From an uncultured Candidatus Saccharibacteria bacterium (GTDB taxonomy: Bacteria; Patescibacteria; Saccharimonadia; Saccharimonadales; UBA5946), in NCBI GenBank assembly GCA_946886435.1, contig CAMPIR010000013.1:1-15227 (forward strand): 15,227 nucleotides of DNA, in the 5' to 3' direction. The stretch's first letter is position 1; every line of letters starts with the position of its first letter. The notes under the pieces are model-generated. The model was not told where the DNA came from. It ran no database searches and saw nothing but the letters and a program-made list of their open reading frames with translations. Positions 5,875-12,841 of this stretch are shown in pieces. Made by a program: the position numbers and the translations under genes.

Positions 5875-6519
5875 ACTGTATGGCCCAAAGTCTGTCCTGT
5901 GTAGTTTCGTTACAGTGTAGCCGAGTGCTGCAAATGTACGCCGTATCTGTCGATTTCGACCCTCACTCATCGTGACGCGCCATGTATTGCGGTCTTTATC
6001 GTTCATCCTTTCGAGTGTCAGCTTGCTCGAGCCGTCTTCGAGGGATATACCGTAGTCGTTGATCATCTGCTGATGGAGGGGCTCGAGATCCCGGTCTAGT
6101 TCGACTTCATAGAGTTTGCGTTTTTGAAACTTCGGATGAGTCATGCGGTGGGCAAAGTCGCCGTCGTCGGTCAATATAAGAACGCCCGAGCTGTCGCGGT
6201 CGAGTCGCCCGACCGGTTTGAGCTTGCGCTGTTCTGGCGGAAGGAGTTCATAAATAGTCGGATAATCGCCCTGTCGCTTGCGAGAGCAAACGTAGCCGAC
6301 TGGCTTATGCAGCGCGAGGTAGGTGTACGCTTGCTGCTCGCCGATAGGCTTTCCGTCGAGCAATACAACTGCCCCAGCAGGCACCTGCGAACCCATGCCG
6401 GCTTTTTTGCCGTCGATAACGACTCGGCCGGCTGCAATGGCGTTGTCAGCCTCGCGACGACTGATGCCGGTAGCATGGGCTAAGTATTTGTTGGCACGAG
6501 TCGTACCGGTCTCATTCAT
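5827..6519 (-). CDS. RsuA/RluB/E/F-family rRNA pseudouridine synthase
   Basis: Isomerises a specific uridine in rRNA to pseudouridine. Residues about 8-55 form an S4 RNA-binding domain (RANKYLAHATGISRREADNA, then AGRVVIDGK). The catalytic domain has LALHKPVGYVCS (68-79), GRLDRDSSGVLILTDDGD (104-121) with catalytic Asp107, and the late motifs EGRNRQIRRTFAALG and LHRTDFGPYSL. The 230-residue length is normal for the family. The sequence alone does not tell 16S-acting RsuA from 23S-acting RluB. The ATG at 6519 lies 15 nt after the response regulator stop. A TATACT box 7 nt before the ATG may allow separate leaderless transcription. The 3' end overlaps the convergent 93-codon gene by 48 bases. 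Confidence 0.93.
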   Translation of the reverse strand: MNETGTTRANKYLAHATGISRREADNAIAAGRVVIDGKKAGMGSQVPAGAVVLLDGKPIGEQQAYTYLALHKPVGYVCSRKRQGDYPTIYELLPPEQRKLKPVGRLDRDSSGVLILTDDGDFAHRMTHPKFQKRKLYEVELDRDLEPLHQQMINDYGISLEDGSSKLTLERMNDKDRNTWRVTMSEGRNRQIRRTFAALGYTVTKLHRTDFGPYSLNGLASGKTQPVSNA

Positions 6520-6526
6520 AGAGATA

Positions 6527-6532
6527 AGTATA
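6527..6532 (-). promoter_or_regulatory. possible -10 box for the pseudouridine synthase gene
   Basis: TATACT on the minus strand ends 7 nt before the ATG at 6519, inside the gap after the response regulator gene. No matching -35 is visible, so this is weak by itself; it is listed because the spacing repeats at other genes here. Confidence 0.3.
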
Positions 6533-6534
6533 CG

Positions 6535-7407
6535 CTATGCGTTCGGTGGCGTAGGCGGCGGTGGTGGAGGTGGCGGCACGGATCCGTCGTCTGGTAGCTC
6601 GAACGTCAACGATGGATCAGCCGTAATCTCACCGGGTGTAAAGTTTGCTATCTGTTCGTTGATGGCTTGCTTTTCCTGATCAGTGGTTTGTACCTCTGGA
6701 CGGCTTTCTTCAGAAATGCCGGCTTCTTTTGCGAGTTCACGATCGAGCAGTTCGTTGATATCGACTGGCTTGCTGTTTGGGTTGTCTATCGGTTGTATGA
6801 TGCGCGTCTTGATGGAGGCGGGTTTCGGCGTTTGCGGTAGAGGCGCCGGTTGAGGCATAGGCATCGGGGCCGGAGATGCTACAGGGGGCTGCGGAACCGG
6901 TGCGGGCGCTACAGGTGGCTGCGGTGTCGGTACAACAGGCTGTGGCTGAGATGGCGCCTCAGGACGAGGTGGGACGGTTTGTTGCGGAGCTGCAGCAGGT
7001 GCCGACACAGGTGCGGCGGCAGGAGCTGGGGCCGGTTGGGCATCTTCAAGTACCTCGTGGACAACCCGGACAACATCTTCGATACCTACCTGAGACTTAA
7101 CGAGGTAGCGATCCGCGCCTAGTGTCTCGCCGCGCTGCCGTTGATCCTCGCTGCTCAGCGCGGTCATCATGATTACTTTGATGTTTTTGGTTTCTGTCGT
7201 TGAACGAAGGATATCGAGCATGTCAAAGCCACTGATTTTTGGCATCATAACGTCGCTGACTATCAGCTGTGGACGTTCCTTGATGGCCATCGCTAGGGCT
7301 TCTTCACCGTCACCGGCTGAGACGATATCGTAACCTTCGGCGAGTAGTCGAACACCATAAATCTCGCGGAGGCTTTTGTCGTCTTCGACAAGCATAATCT
7401 TTGTCAT
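6535..7407 (-). CDS. response regulator with proline-rich C-terminal tail
   Basis: Residues 1-120 are a CheY-like receiver: acidic pocket Glu8-Asp9-Asp10, phospho-acceptor Asp52 in LIVSDVMMPKISG, Thr82 and Lys104 in YLVKS. The remaining 170 residues contain no recognised DNA-binding or enzymatic domain. Residues about 122-195 are a Pro/Ala/Gln-rich low-complexity linker, 200-275 are charged and may be helical (DINELLDRELAKEAG), and the protein ends with eight consecutive prolines followed by TPPNA. The output is thus unlikely to be a classical transcription factor; protein-protein contact is more likely. The ATG follows GGAG at 5-nt spacing. It is 48 nt downstream of the histidine kinase gene in the same direction, so the two very probably form a signalling pair. 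Confidence 0.88.
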   Translation of the reverse strand: MTKIMLVEDDKSLREIYGVRLLAEGYDIVSAGDGEEALAMAIKERPQLIVSDVMMPKISGFDMLDILRSTTETKNIKVIMMTALSSEDQRQRGETLGADRYLVKSQVGIEDVVRVVHEVLEDAQPAPAPAAAPVSAPAAAPQQTVPPRPEAPSQPQPVVPTPQPPVAPAPVPQPPVASPAPMPMPQPAPLPQTPKPASIKTRIIQPIDNPNSKPVDINELLDRELAKEAGISEESRPEVQTTDQEKQAINEQIANFTPGEITADPSLTFELPDDGSVPPPPPPPPTPPNA

Positions 7408-7455
7408 ATTATCTCCATTGTAAAAACTTATCGGTAAAAAAGCTATACCTTTGTT

Positions 7456-9222
7456 TTAGGTTTGCTGATTTGGCTGTGGAACTTGGGGTTCAGCCGGGGG
7501 TGCCTGGGGCTCGGTCGGTGGCGCTGGCTGCTGTGCCTGTGGCTCCACTGGGGCTTGTGTTGGTCGGACGGCATTAAGCGCATCCTCTTTTGTGACTCGC
7601 GGTACATCCACGGTAAAGGTGCTTCCCTCACCGTAGGCGCTCTCGACATTGAGATGTCCATCCATCGCTTCGCAGAGGCGACGCGCCAGATAAAGCCCAA
7701 GACCGGTACCACCGATTTCGCGGGTATCGGAGTTATCGACGCGGTAGAACTTTTGAAACAGGTGCGACATGTCTTCTGCTGGGATGCCGAGACCAGTATC
7801 TTTGACGCTGACGAAGACGTGTTGATCGTCACCGGTGACGTCAACGGTTACGGAACCTTCTTTGGTGTATTTGATGGCGTTTGTGACGAGGTTGGTGATG
7901 ACTTCGCGTAGATGGTCAAGGTCAACGTTTGCGTAGAAGAGCGGCGTTATTGTCTGGTTTGATACGCTTGCCGTTTGAGGTTTAAAGATGAGCGACAATC
8001 CTTTTTCATTGAACTGCGCCGAAAAGTCTTCGAGGACCGTTCGGATGAAAGCCGTCACATCCGTGATGGTGGGCTTGCTGTTTAGCCGACCATCCTCTGC
8101 CCTTGAGACGTCTAGGAGGTCCTGGAAGAGGCGGCCAAGGTGTTGGGCGGCCTCGTGTGCCTTTGCGAGGTAAGCCCTTGCCTTATCGTCGATGGTCGCC
8201 GTCTGCGGGTTGAGTGCTAGGCCGAGGTAGCCTTCAATCGCAGCGACTGGTGTGCGCATCTCGTGACTGGCTGTGCTGATGAATTCGGCTTGTTCACGTT
8301 CTTCGGCGTGCTGAGCGGTTGTGTCACGAAAGACGATGATTACACCGTTTCCGCCGGCTCCAAGTGGCGAAACCAATATGGACGCGAGCAACTGTTTACC
8401 CGAAACGGTCCGGATACCCAGGTCGTTGTTCATGACAGGTTCGTTCGTGCGAAGGCATTTTTGTACTGGGTCAATCTGATCATCAACGATTTCGTTCTTG
8501 CTGTTGATAATCTTGAGCACTGAACGGTAGTCGAGCGTTACCGCGTCTTCTCCGCCCCAGCCGATGATTCGCTGTGCGGCTGGATTGATGAGCTGGATGG
8601 TGCCTCGAGGGTCTATCGCGATTACACCGTCTGCGATAGCGTTGATGACGATGTCGGATTTGTTTGATTCCTTGTCGAGCTCGAGTGTCAGCGCAGACAT
8701 TTTTGAAGGAGAGCTATCTTGACCCTGGAGTCGACGCGCCCAGATAAAGTAACCGACGATGACTGGCAGGGCGAAGTTCAACCCAAACGTTACCCAGGTT
8801 GCGACCGTTGCTTCATCTATATACCACAAGTAGGCGCCATAGGCTGTGATAGCTCCGATAACCGGTAGCGCTGAACGTAGTCCGATGAGCCCGGAAAACA
8901 GAGCGACCATCATCCAGAATGCCAGGTACGGCGAGCTGAGGTTGCCGGTACTCGCGATGACGAGGAGCATGGTTACGCTCAGCGACACGATGACGGCAAA
9001 TGTCCCCCAGGTGTAGGTTTTTTTGCGCTGTAAGATGGCCATTGAGCCAGCAACCACCCCAGTGATAGCCAGCATGAGCGCGGTAGTTGTCGAAACATGC
9101 AAAGGCTCAAGAATCGAGCTATGCAGGAAAAATGTAGAGGCTATCCAGATGCCGCCGATGATCATGCACAGCAAGACGGCGATTTCACATATGAGTCGGT
9201 ACCAAAATTTTACGAGTGTCAC
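7456..9222 (-). CDS. membrane sensor histidine kinase with PAS domain and proline-rich tail
   Basis: Sensor kinase of 588 residues. The first 165 residues hold about six hydrophobic helices with short loops, so sensing is probably within or near the membrane. Residues about 185-300 are a PAS domain (NAIADGVIAIDPRGTIQLIN ... VIIVFRDTT). HisKA domain: FISTASHEMRTPVAAIEGYL with phospho-acceptor His320. ATPase domain: N box VITNLVTNAIKYTKEG (441-456), G1 DTGLGIP (475-481), F box FQKFYRVDNSD, and G2 GGTGLGLYLARRL. Residues about 550-588 form a Pro/Gln/Glu tail with repeated PQA/PPAEPQ units, echoing the tail of the adjacent regulator. The start is GTG (9220-9222) with AAAAGG 9 nt upstream. It is the first gene of the kinase-regulator-pseudouridine synthase cluster. 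Confidence 0.93.
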   Translation of the reverse strand: MTLVKFWYRLICEIAVLLCMIIGGIWIASTFFLHSSILEPLHVSTTTALMLAITGVVAGSMAILQRKKTYTWGTFAVIVSLSVTMLLVIASTGNLSSPYLAFWMMVALFSGLIGLRSALPVIGAITAYGAYLWYIDEATVATWVTFGLNFALPVIVGYFIWARRLQGQDSSPSKMSALTLELDKESNKSDIVINAIADGVIAIDPRGTIQLINPAAQRIIGWGGEDAVTLDYRSVLKIINSKNEIVDDQIDPVQKCLRTNEPVMNNDLGIRTVSGKQLLASILVSPLGAGGNGVIIVFRDTTAQHAEEREQAEFISTASHEMRTPVAAIEGYLGLALNPQTATIDDKARAYLAKAHEAAQHLGRLFQDLLDVSRAEDGRLNSKPTITDVTAFIRTVLEDFSAQFNEKGLSLIFKPQTASVSNQTITPLFYANVDLDHLREVITNLVTNAIKYTKEGSVTVDVTGDDQHVFVSVKDTGLGIPAEDMSHLFQKFYRVDNSDTREIGGTGLGLYLARRLCEAMDGHLNVESAYGEGSTFTVDVPRVTKEDALNAVRPTQAPVEPQAQQPAPPTEPQAPPAEPQVPQPNQQT

Positions 9223-9252
9223 GGTTATATGCCTTTTATAATGCTTTTGTTT

Positions 9253-9258
9253 AGTATA
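9253..9258 (-). promoter_or_regulatory. candidate -10 box for the kinase cluster
   Basis: TATACT on the minus strand would give a start near 9246 and a leader of about 24 nt that includes the AAAAGG ribosome site. No good -35 is visible because a terminator stem occupies 9273-9300. Confidence 0.35.
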
Positions 9259-9272
9259 GCGTACTACGAAAC

Positions 9273-9300
9273 AATCTCACGCCGTTTCTGGCGTGAGATT
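9273..9300 (-). terminator. hairpin terminator after the 83-codon gene
   Basis: AATCTCACGCC (9273-9283) and GGCGTGAGATT (9290-9300) are an exact 11-bp inverted repeat with a 6-nt loop. On the minus strand it is followed by a moderately T-rich GTTTCG, so it is a plausible but not textbook terminator for the gene ending at 9323. Confidence 0.65.
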
Positions 9301-9322
9301 ACAACATTTTTTGAGAGATGGC

Positions 9323-9574
9323 TCAACGCGATATGGTGAGCAGGTTCCAGGTGTGGGTGCTCGGTTCGAGCTTGAGGCGAAAGAGCGACTCGCCATCACT
9401 TAGGTCGAATAGCCTCGTGATAACTCCACCTCGTTTGATGCAGTAGCGAAGACCCTCGTCGATAAAGCTGATCGTTCGTCCCTCGAACTCTATTCTTTTT
9501 GGAACCGGTTCGAAGTTTCTCGCAAAGCGAACTGCGGTTACTTCGACTGGCTGCTCTATTTTCGTCCTTGTCAT
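9323..9574 (-). CDS. uncharacterised 83-residue basic protein
   Basis: I do not recognise a named family. The protein starts MTRTKIEQPVEVTAVRFARN and alternates short hydrophobic strands with charged turns (PKRIEFEGRTISFIDEG, GGVITRLFDLSD, SLFRLKLEP, WNLLTIS), which suggests a small all-beta fold of about five strands. The pattern resembles short bacterial proteins with a 'PKRIxFxGR' core, but that is an impression only. The ATG at 9574 is chosen because GGGAG lies 7 nt upstream. A longer frame from a GTG at 9685 would need to translate through a terminator hairpin and its T-run, and has no ribosome site. The long leader with a hairpin suggests control after transcription initiation. Confidence 0.75.
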   Translation of the reverse strand: MTRTKIEQPVEVTAVRFARNFEPVPKRIEFEGRTISFIDEGLRYCIKRGGVITRLFDLSDGESLFRLKLEPSTHTWNLLTISR

Positions 9575-9604
9575 AGCACGTCTCCCTGTAAGATAAAAAG
9601 ATAT

Positions 9605-9646
9605 AAAAAAGACTGACAGAATCGTTTGAACTATAAACGTGTCAGT
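9605..9646 (-). terminator. attenuator-like hairpin upstream of the 83-codon gene
   Basis: On the minus strand ACTGAC (9641-9646) and CGTTT (9635-9639) pair with AAACG (9623-9627) and GTCAGT (9612-9617), with a 5-nt bulge, followed by TTTTTT (9605-9610). It lies 31 nt before the start codon. An alternative 7-bp stem AATCGTT/AACGATT uses part of the same sequence and would break the terminator. Confidence 0.5.
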
Positions 9647-9808
9647 GAACGATTGGTGGAGATTGGTACTACATGGATACGGCACGCTATTCGTTCAAGT
9701 AGCTGCTAAAACCGAGGTAGTAAGTGTGTAAGCGCGGGTGCGCCGTGCGTAAAGCTTGTCAGTGAAAATCCATCTATTTGGACGAAAGTACTCACATAGC
9801 TACGCCCT

Positions 9809-9814
9809 AGTATA
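9809..9814 (-). promoter_or_regulatory. possible -10 box of the leader RNA
   Basis: TATACT on the minus strand, with TTACGA 17 nt upstream as a poor -35. A start near 9802 would give a leader of about 230 nt before the ATG at 9574. Confidence 0.35.
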
Positions 9815-9882
9815 GCCCGCTCCATGAGCTGTCGTAAGTCTTGTTTTGCTGTGCGATTGAGTGTGAAAATGAGGTTTTATGG

Positions 9883-11229
9883 TTAACCAGGCAGTCGGAT
9901 GTAGACCGTTGTGCCCTTATTCTCTTCTGAGGTGAGCCAGAGCTCGCCGCCGTGCTGTTCGATGGCGTCCCGTGACATATAGAGCCCCATTCCGGTTCCG
10001 TTGGTCTCAGTGCTGACGGCGTTGCTTGCACGGTAAAATCCAGCAAAGACCTTTTCCTGCTCGCCCTTTGGGATGCCAATCCCACGGTCGGTGATGCTGA
10101 TAACGTGGTGACCGCCAACTCTTTCGTAGGAGACGGTGACGGCTGTGTCGGGGTGGGCGTATTTGATGGCGTTGCTGATGAGGTTGTTAAATACTCGCTT
10201 TAACCGTTGGGCATCACAGTTGATGACTAGCGCCTTTGGCCATTTGCGGGCGTACTCGAGCGTGACGTCTCGCTGAGCAGCCGGGAGCTTTTGGGTGGCA
10301 AATATACCGTCAAGGATGTGGACGATGTCGGTCGAGGTGATAAGCAGCTGTTCTGACCGGCCTGCCTGCCAGTTGGCTACCTGTAGGATGTCCTCGATAC
10401 TTTCCTGGAGCCGGATCGTGCTATCGTACATACTCTGGACGGTTTCATGGTTCTGTTTCGGGAGTTTTGCCCCGAGAAGTGTCTCCTCACTCCAGCGGAT
10501 ACCAGTAAGCGGTGTCCGTAGTTCATGTGACGCGATCGAGACCAACTCGCTTCGCATTCGCACGGCTTCTTGGCGGCGGCGGTGGATTGAGTCAGTCATC
10601 ACAAACACAGCCATGATCAGCAAAGCGCCAAATACCGGCAGCAATGCGGCCAAAGCTATGTTCTGATAATAGATGGCTGCTGGTGTATCTATGCCAAGCA
10701 TCGCGACTGTTTCGTTCTGAATAGTACGGATTGGCGCCGTGGCCGACAGCCAGGTGCCATTTTGATCATTTCGTGGCCCTTCGATAAGGGTCGTGCCTGT
10801 AAAGTATGCTGACTTCAGCGCTTCTGATGCCCGGGCAGAGGTCGAGGATTGTTCATCCTTCGAGCTCAGAAGATAGTAGACGTCGTTTGTATTAGTGACG
10901 GCTATGAGATAAATGCTGTGCACGTCGTTGTTTACTGAACTTGCCTGTTCAAGGCGTTGTTTGAGCGATCGAACCTCAGGCTGGTCTTTTGGTGCCGCTG
11001 ATTTGACGGACTCTATCTGCTTTGAACTGATAAGTGCCGCCATACTCTCGACTCGCTGCGTGAGCGATGAGATATACGCATTGTGGACGATAAAGACAGA
11101 CAAAATCCCTACGACCAGGCCAACGAGAAACACCAGCAATACTTTGACGCGGGTCGACACGAGCAGGCCGCCCTGTTCGTGTCGGGGTTGTTTAGTGATG
11201 ACTGGTTTTTTTGTGTTTTTCAGAGGCAT
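9883..11229 (-). CDS. membrane sensor histidine kinase with extracytoplasmic sensor domain
   Basis: Sensor kinase of 448 residues. Helix 1 (about 28-50, VLLVFLVGLVVGILSVFIV) and helix 2 (about 190-212, IALAALLPVFGALLIMAVFV) enclose an extracytoplasmic domain of about 140 residues, size and pattern of a PDC/dCache-type sensor (inference). HisKA: ELVSIASHELRTPLTGIRWS with phospho-acceptor His235. ATPase: RVFNNLISNAIKYAHPD (345-361), G1 DRGIGIP (381-387), F box KVFAGFYRASN, G2 GTGMGLYMSRDAI (411-423). No HAMP domain is evident. The start lies 9 nt after the stop of the receiver gene, so both are co-transcribed with the regulator first. No terminator is visible after the stop. Confidence 0.93.
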   Translation of the reverse strand: MPLKNTKKPVITKQPRHEQGGLLVSTRVKVLLVFLVGLVVGILSVFIVHNAYISSLTQRVESMAALISSKQIESVKSAAPKDQPEVRSLKQRLEQASSVNNDVHSIYLIAVTNTNDVYYLLSSKDEQSSTSARASEALKSAYFTGTTLIEGPRNDQNGTWLSATAPIRTIQNETVAMLGIDTPAAIYYQNIALAALLPVFGALLIMAVFVMTDSIHRRRQEAVRMRSELVSIASHELRTPLTGIRWSEETLLGAKLPKQNHETVQSMYDSTIRLQESIEDILQVANWQAGRSEQLLITSTDIVHILDGIFATQKLPAAQRDVTLEYARKWPKALVINCDAQRLKRVFNNLISNAIKYAHPDTAVTVSYERVGGHHVISITDRGIGIPKGEQEKVFAGFYRASNAVSTETNGTGMGLYMSRDAIEQHGGELWLTSEENKGTTVYIRLPG

Positions 11230-11238
11230 AGTTGCGAG

Positions 11239-11616
11239 TTATATCGTGACGTATTTTCTAGCAAGCTCAAGAATCTGTTCGAGCGACGTGTCAGCCTTTA
11301 GGACATAGTCGTGGACGCCGCTCGCTAGCGCCTCATAGACCACTGACGTGTCGTAGCCGTTGGTGTCAAAAACGACCTCGGCTTTTGCGCCCCATTCGTC
11401 TTCACGGAGTTTTTTGAGTACTTCGAGACCGTCCATGCCAGGCATTTGATAATCGAGAAATAGTAGCTTTGGCTTGTGCTCGAGAGCCAGTTTTAGGCCT
11501 TCTTCGCCGTTTGGTGCATCCATGACGGCGTAGCCTGCTCCAGTCAGGTGTTTAACAATCGCCTCGCGCAAGGAGTCGTCGTCATCGATCACGAGGATGT
11601 GTAGCGTGTCACTCAT
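11239..11616 (-). CDS. stand-alone CheY-like response regulator
   Basis: A receiver domain alone (125 residues). DDDD (11-14) forms the acidic pocket, Asp55 in LLFLDYQMPGMDG is the phospho-acceptor, and Lys107 in DYVLKAD is the conserved lysine. The strand before the switch threonine reads EVVFDTNGYDTS, where most receivers have VIxLTA, so Thr85 is the likely equivalent but the context is unusual. Without an output domain it probably acts by binding a partner, as CheY or Spo0F do. It is first in the operon, and AAAGG lies 10 nt before the ATG. Its partner is presumably the kinase encoded next. Confidence 0.92.
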   Translation of the reverse strand: MSDTLHILVIDDDDSLREAIVKHLTGAGYAVMDAPNGEEGLKLALEHKPKLLFLDYQMPGMDGLEVLKKLREDEWGAKAEVVFDTNGYDTSVVYEALASGVHDYVLKADTSLEQILELARKYVTI

Positions 11617-11638
11617 ACTATATAAACCTTTACTTCTT

Positions 11639-11668
11639 ATAGTACCGTTAGCCGGGGGGTGTTGGCAA
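11639..11668 (-). promoter_or_regulatory. promoter of the receiver-kinase operon
   Basis: Minus strand TTGCCA (11663-11668), 18-nt spacer, TACTAT (11639-11644). The start would be near 11632, with a leader of about 16 nt that contains the ribosome site. Confidence 0.6.
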
Positions 11669-11727
11669 TCGGAAAAGCGTGAGCATTCACTCGCTGCTTA
11701 GCGCTATAAAAATGTCTAGGCACCAGT

Positions 11728-11733
11728 TATACT
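11728..11733 (+). promoter_or_regulatory. -10 box of the 64-codon membrane gene
   Basis: TATACT ends 9 nt before the ATG at 11743, the same distance as at 1326 and 5593. No good -35 is present. The lack of any Shine-Dalgarno between it and the ATG supports leaderless initiation. Confidence 0.5.
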
Positions 11734-11742
11734 GATAGAACA

Positions 11743-11937
11743 ATGAATTTTCTAGAAAATAGATACGTACAGTTGGTTGCATTGACACTAGGTCTTGGCC
11801 TGCTGTTTTGGGCGGTATTTTGGCTGGTGCTCGGCGCACTCGGTCTCAATGACTTTCCCGTAGGTCTGCAGTTGCTTGTCGCCTTTCTCGGCGCGGGGCT
11901 GATCGTGACAAAGTTCTTCTCAAACCGCATTTTTTGA
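11743..11937 (+). CDS. small two-helix membrane protein (64 residues)
   Basis: Two hydrophobic helices: about residues 10-33 (VALTLGLGLLFWAVFWLVLG and following) and about 41-56 (VGLQLLVAFLGAGLIV), separated by a short loop with LNDFP, ending in the basic tail KFFSNRIF. The short N-terminus has one Arg. I do not recognise the family. It has no ribosome-binding site but a -10 box 9 nt upstream, so a leaderless mRNA is likely. It is followed 90 nt later by another envelope protein with its own promoter and ribosome site, and it is divergent from the receiver-kinase operon. Confidence 0.65.
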   Translation: MNFLENRYVQLVALTLGLGLLFWAVFWLVLGALGLNDFPVGLQLLVAFLGAGLIVTKFFSNRIF

Positions 11938-11974
11938 CCCGCTACGCCTGTTGTGAGATATGTTACTTACATAC

Positions 11975-11994
11975 ACCACCCCTGGTGGTATAGT
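11975..11994 (+). promoter_or_regulatory. inverted repeat abutting a -10 box: possible operator
   Basis: ACCACC (11975-11980) and GGTGGT (11984-11989) form a perfect 6-bp inverted repeat with a 3-nt centre. TATAGT (11989-11994) shares its last base and fits as the -10 of the following gene; a repressor bound there would block the spacer. As RNA it would not be transcribed, so an operator is more likely than a terminator. Confidence 0.45.
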
Positions 11995-12027
11995 CTACTC
12001 TCGTAAGTCATAGACGAGGAGGTCATA

Positions 12028-12516
12028 GTGCTAGCCATACGAAAACGATTGCCTATTCCAAAGATGGTAGCATCAGGAATGCTCGTCTTTACTGTTGGAC
12101 TTACCGCTTCTGCGGCGTATCTCAGCACTACTATCGAACGAATGCCGTATAGCTTTAATACCCAACAGCAAACCCCGGAGAATACTGCAGAAGATACAGC
12201 TGCTCCGGGCGTCACAAAAGGCACTTCTGATAAGAATAAACAGACCAGCGCATCCACTATTCCTGTTGGAGCGGCAGAGTCGGCACCTCTAACGTCAGAT
12301 TGGGAGCCATACGTTGCGCCGGTTTCTTCGACTCAACCAAGCGGAGCCTCCGTGCTACCTTCGGGTGAATCCGGTACAGCCGGAGTCGTTCCCGCGCCCG
12401 TTCAGACGGTTACTGAACCGGTCCAGTCAGCACCTGAGCAAAGTACACCTTCCGAACCTCTCCTGCAGCCAGTGACGAACGTGGTTGACGGTATCGTCCG
12501 GGTCGTCGGTCCGTAG
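12028..12516 (+). CDS. membrane-anchored Ser/Thr/Pro/Ala-rich surface protein
   Basis: Start GTG at 12028, with AGGAGG (12017-12022) 5 nt upstream. A basic N-terminus (MLAIRKRLPIPK) and one hydrophobic helix (about residues 13-33, MVASGMLVFTVGLTASAAYL) form a signal anchor or an uncleaved signal peptide. The remaining 125 residues are low-complexity, rich in Ser, Thr, Pro, Ala, Glu and Gln, and probably disordered outside the cell, ending in the short hydrophobic segment VTNVVDGIVRVVGP. No LPXTG, lipobox or catalytic motif is present. It looks like a stalk, spacer or glycosylated surface protein; the function is unknown. It converges on the transglutaminase-like operon, whose terminator region lies just beyond its stop. 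Confidence 0.75.
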   Translation: MLAIRKRLPIPKMVASGMLVFTVGLTASAAYLSTTIERMPYSFNTQQQTPENTAEDTAAPGVTKGTSDKNKQTSASTIPVGAAESAPLTSDWEPYVAPVSSTQPSGASVLPSGESGTAGVVPAPVQTVTEPVQSAPEQSTPSEPLLQPVTNVVDGIVRVVGP

Positions 12517-12539
12517 CTATATACCGTATACCTATAATT

Positions 12540-12596
12540 AAAAAAGGCCCACGCGCGGGCGGTGGCATTACCGGGGTTGCCGGTAACGTCACCGCC
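12540..12596 (-). terminator. terminator of the transglutaminase-like operon, with long inverted repeat
   Basis: Positions 12558-12574 pair with 12580-12596 over 17 positions (one mismatch, one G-U, 5-nt loop). Reading on the minus strand, a second GC hairpin GCCC/GGGC (12547-12560) is followed by TTTTTT (12540-12545). On the plus strand no T-run follows, though the long stem could still slow transcription after the gene ending at 12516. Confidence 0.65.
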
Positions 12597-12613
12597 TCGC
12601 GGCGGACCTGGTG

Positions 12614-12835
12614 TCAGAGCGTCGGTCGTCGGGTCATCGACGAGATTGCTCTGGTGCTGCCCGAGCCACGAGGCTTGGGCTGAGCTGTGGACTCCTGCTC
12701 CTCACGGACGGCGGCGACGCCATCGGCGAGGTTGGGGTAGCTCTTCTCGATGTCATCGAGCGAGCTTCCATCGCTCATCGCTGATCGCACGGCTGCGACC
12801 TGCATCGCTTCACTCATCTTTCTGCTGCGCGGCAT
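12614..12835 (-). CDS. uncharacterised 73-residue protein, partner of the transglutaminase-like gene
   Basis: I do not recognise this protein. The first half (residues 7-45, MSEAMQVAAVRSAMSDGSSL then DDIEKSYPNLADGVAAVREE) looks helical. The second half (46-73) is rich in Ser, Thr, Arg, Pro and Gly and has no predicted structure. The ATG lies 6 nt after the stop of the 492-codon gene, and AGGGAG, inside the end of that gene, is 9 nt upstream, so translation is coupled. An internal ATG at residue 7 is possible but has a poorer ribosome site. A two-part build (helical lead plus flexible Ser/Thr/Arg tail), tightly linked to a Cys-His-Asp enzyme, could mean a substrate, inhibitor or adaptor. That is speculation. 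Confidence 0.7.
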   Translation of the reverse strand: MPRSRKMSEAMQVAAVRSAMSDGSSLDDIEKSYPNLADGVAAVREEQESTAQPKPRGSGSTRAISSMTRRPTL

Positions 12836-12841
12836 CTCGCA

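Larger units (their letters stand above)
9575..9882 (-). other. 308-nt non-coding region, probable structured leader of the 83-codon gene
   Basis: No coding frame is convincing on either strand. On the minus strand it holds a possible promoter (TATACT, 9809-9814), two near-copies of TTCACTGACA about 100 nt apart, and a terminator-like hairpin (9605-9646) just before the Shine-Dalgarno. It could be a cis-regulatory leader, or a short independent RNA of about 200 nt. Confidence 0.45.

Noticed and set aside
9323..9685. 120-residue version of the small protein with an N-terminal membrane helix
   Set aside because: The apparent helix is the translation of a terminator hairpin and T-run. The start would be GTG without a ribosome site, whereas the ATG at 9574 has GGGAG 7 nt upstream.
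12547..12596. Transposon end or attachment site
   Set aside because: The inverted repeat fits a terminator (followed by six T on the minus strand). No transposase, integrase or target duplication is visible.
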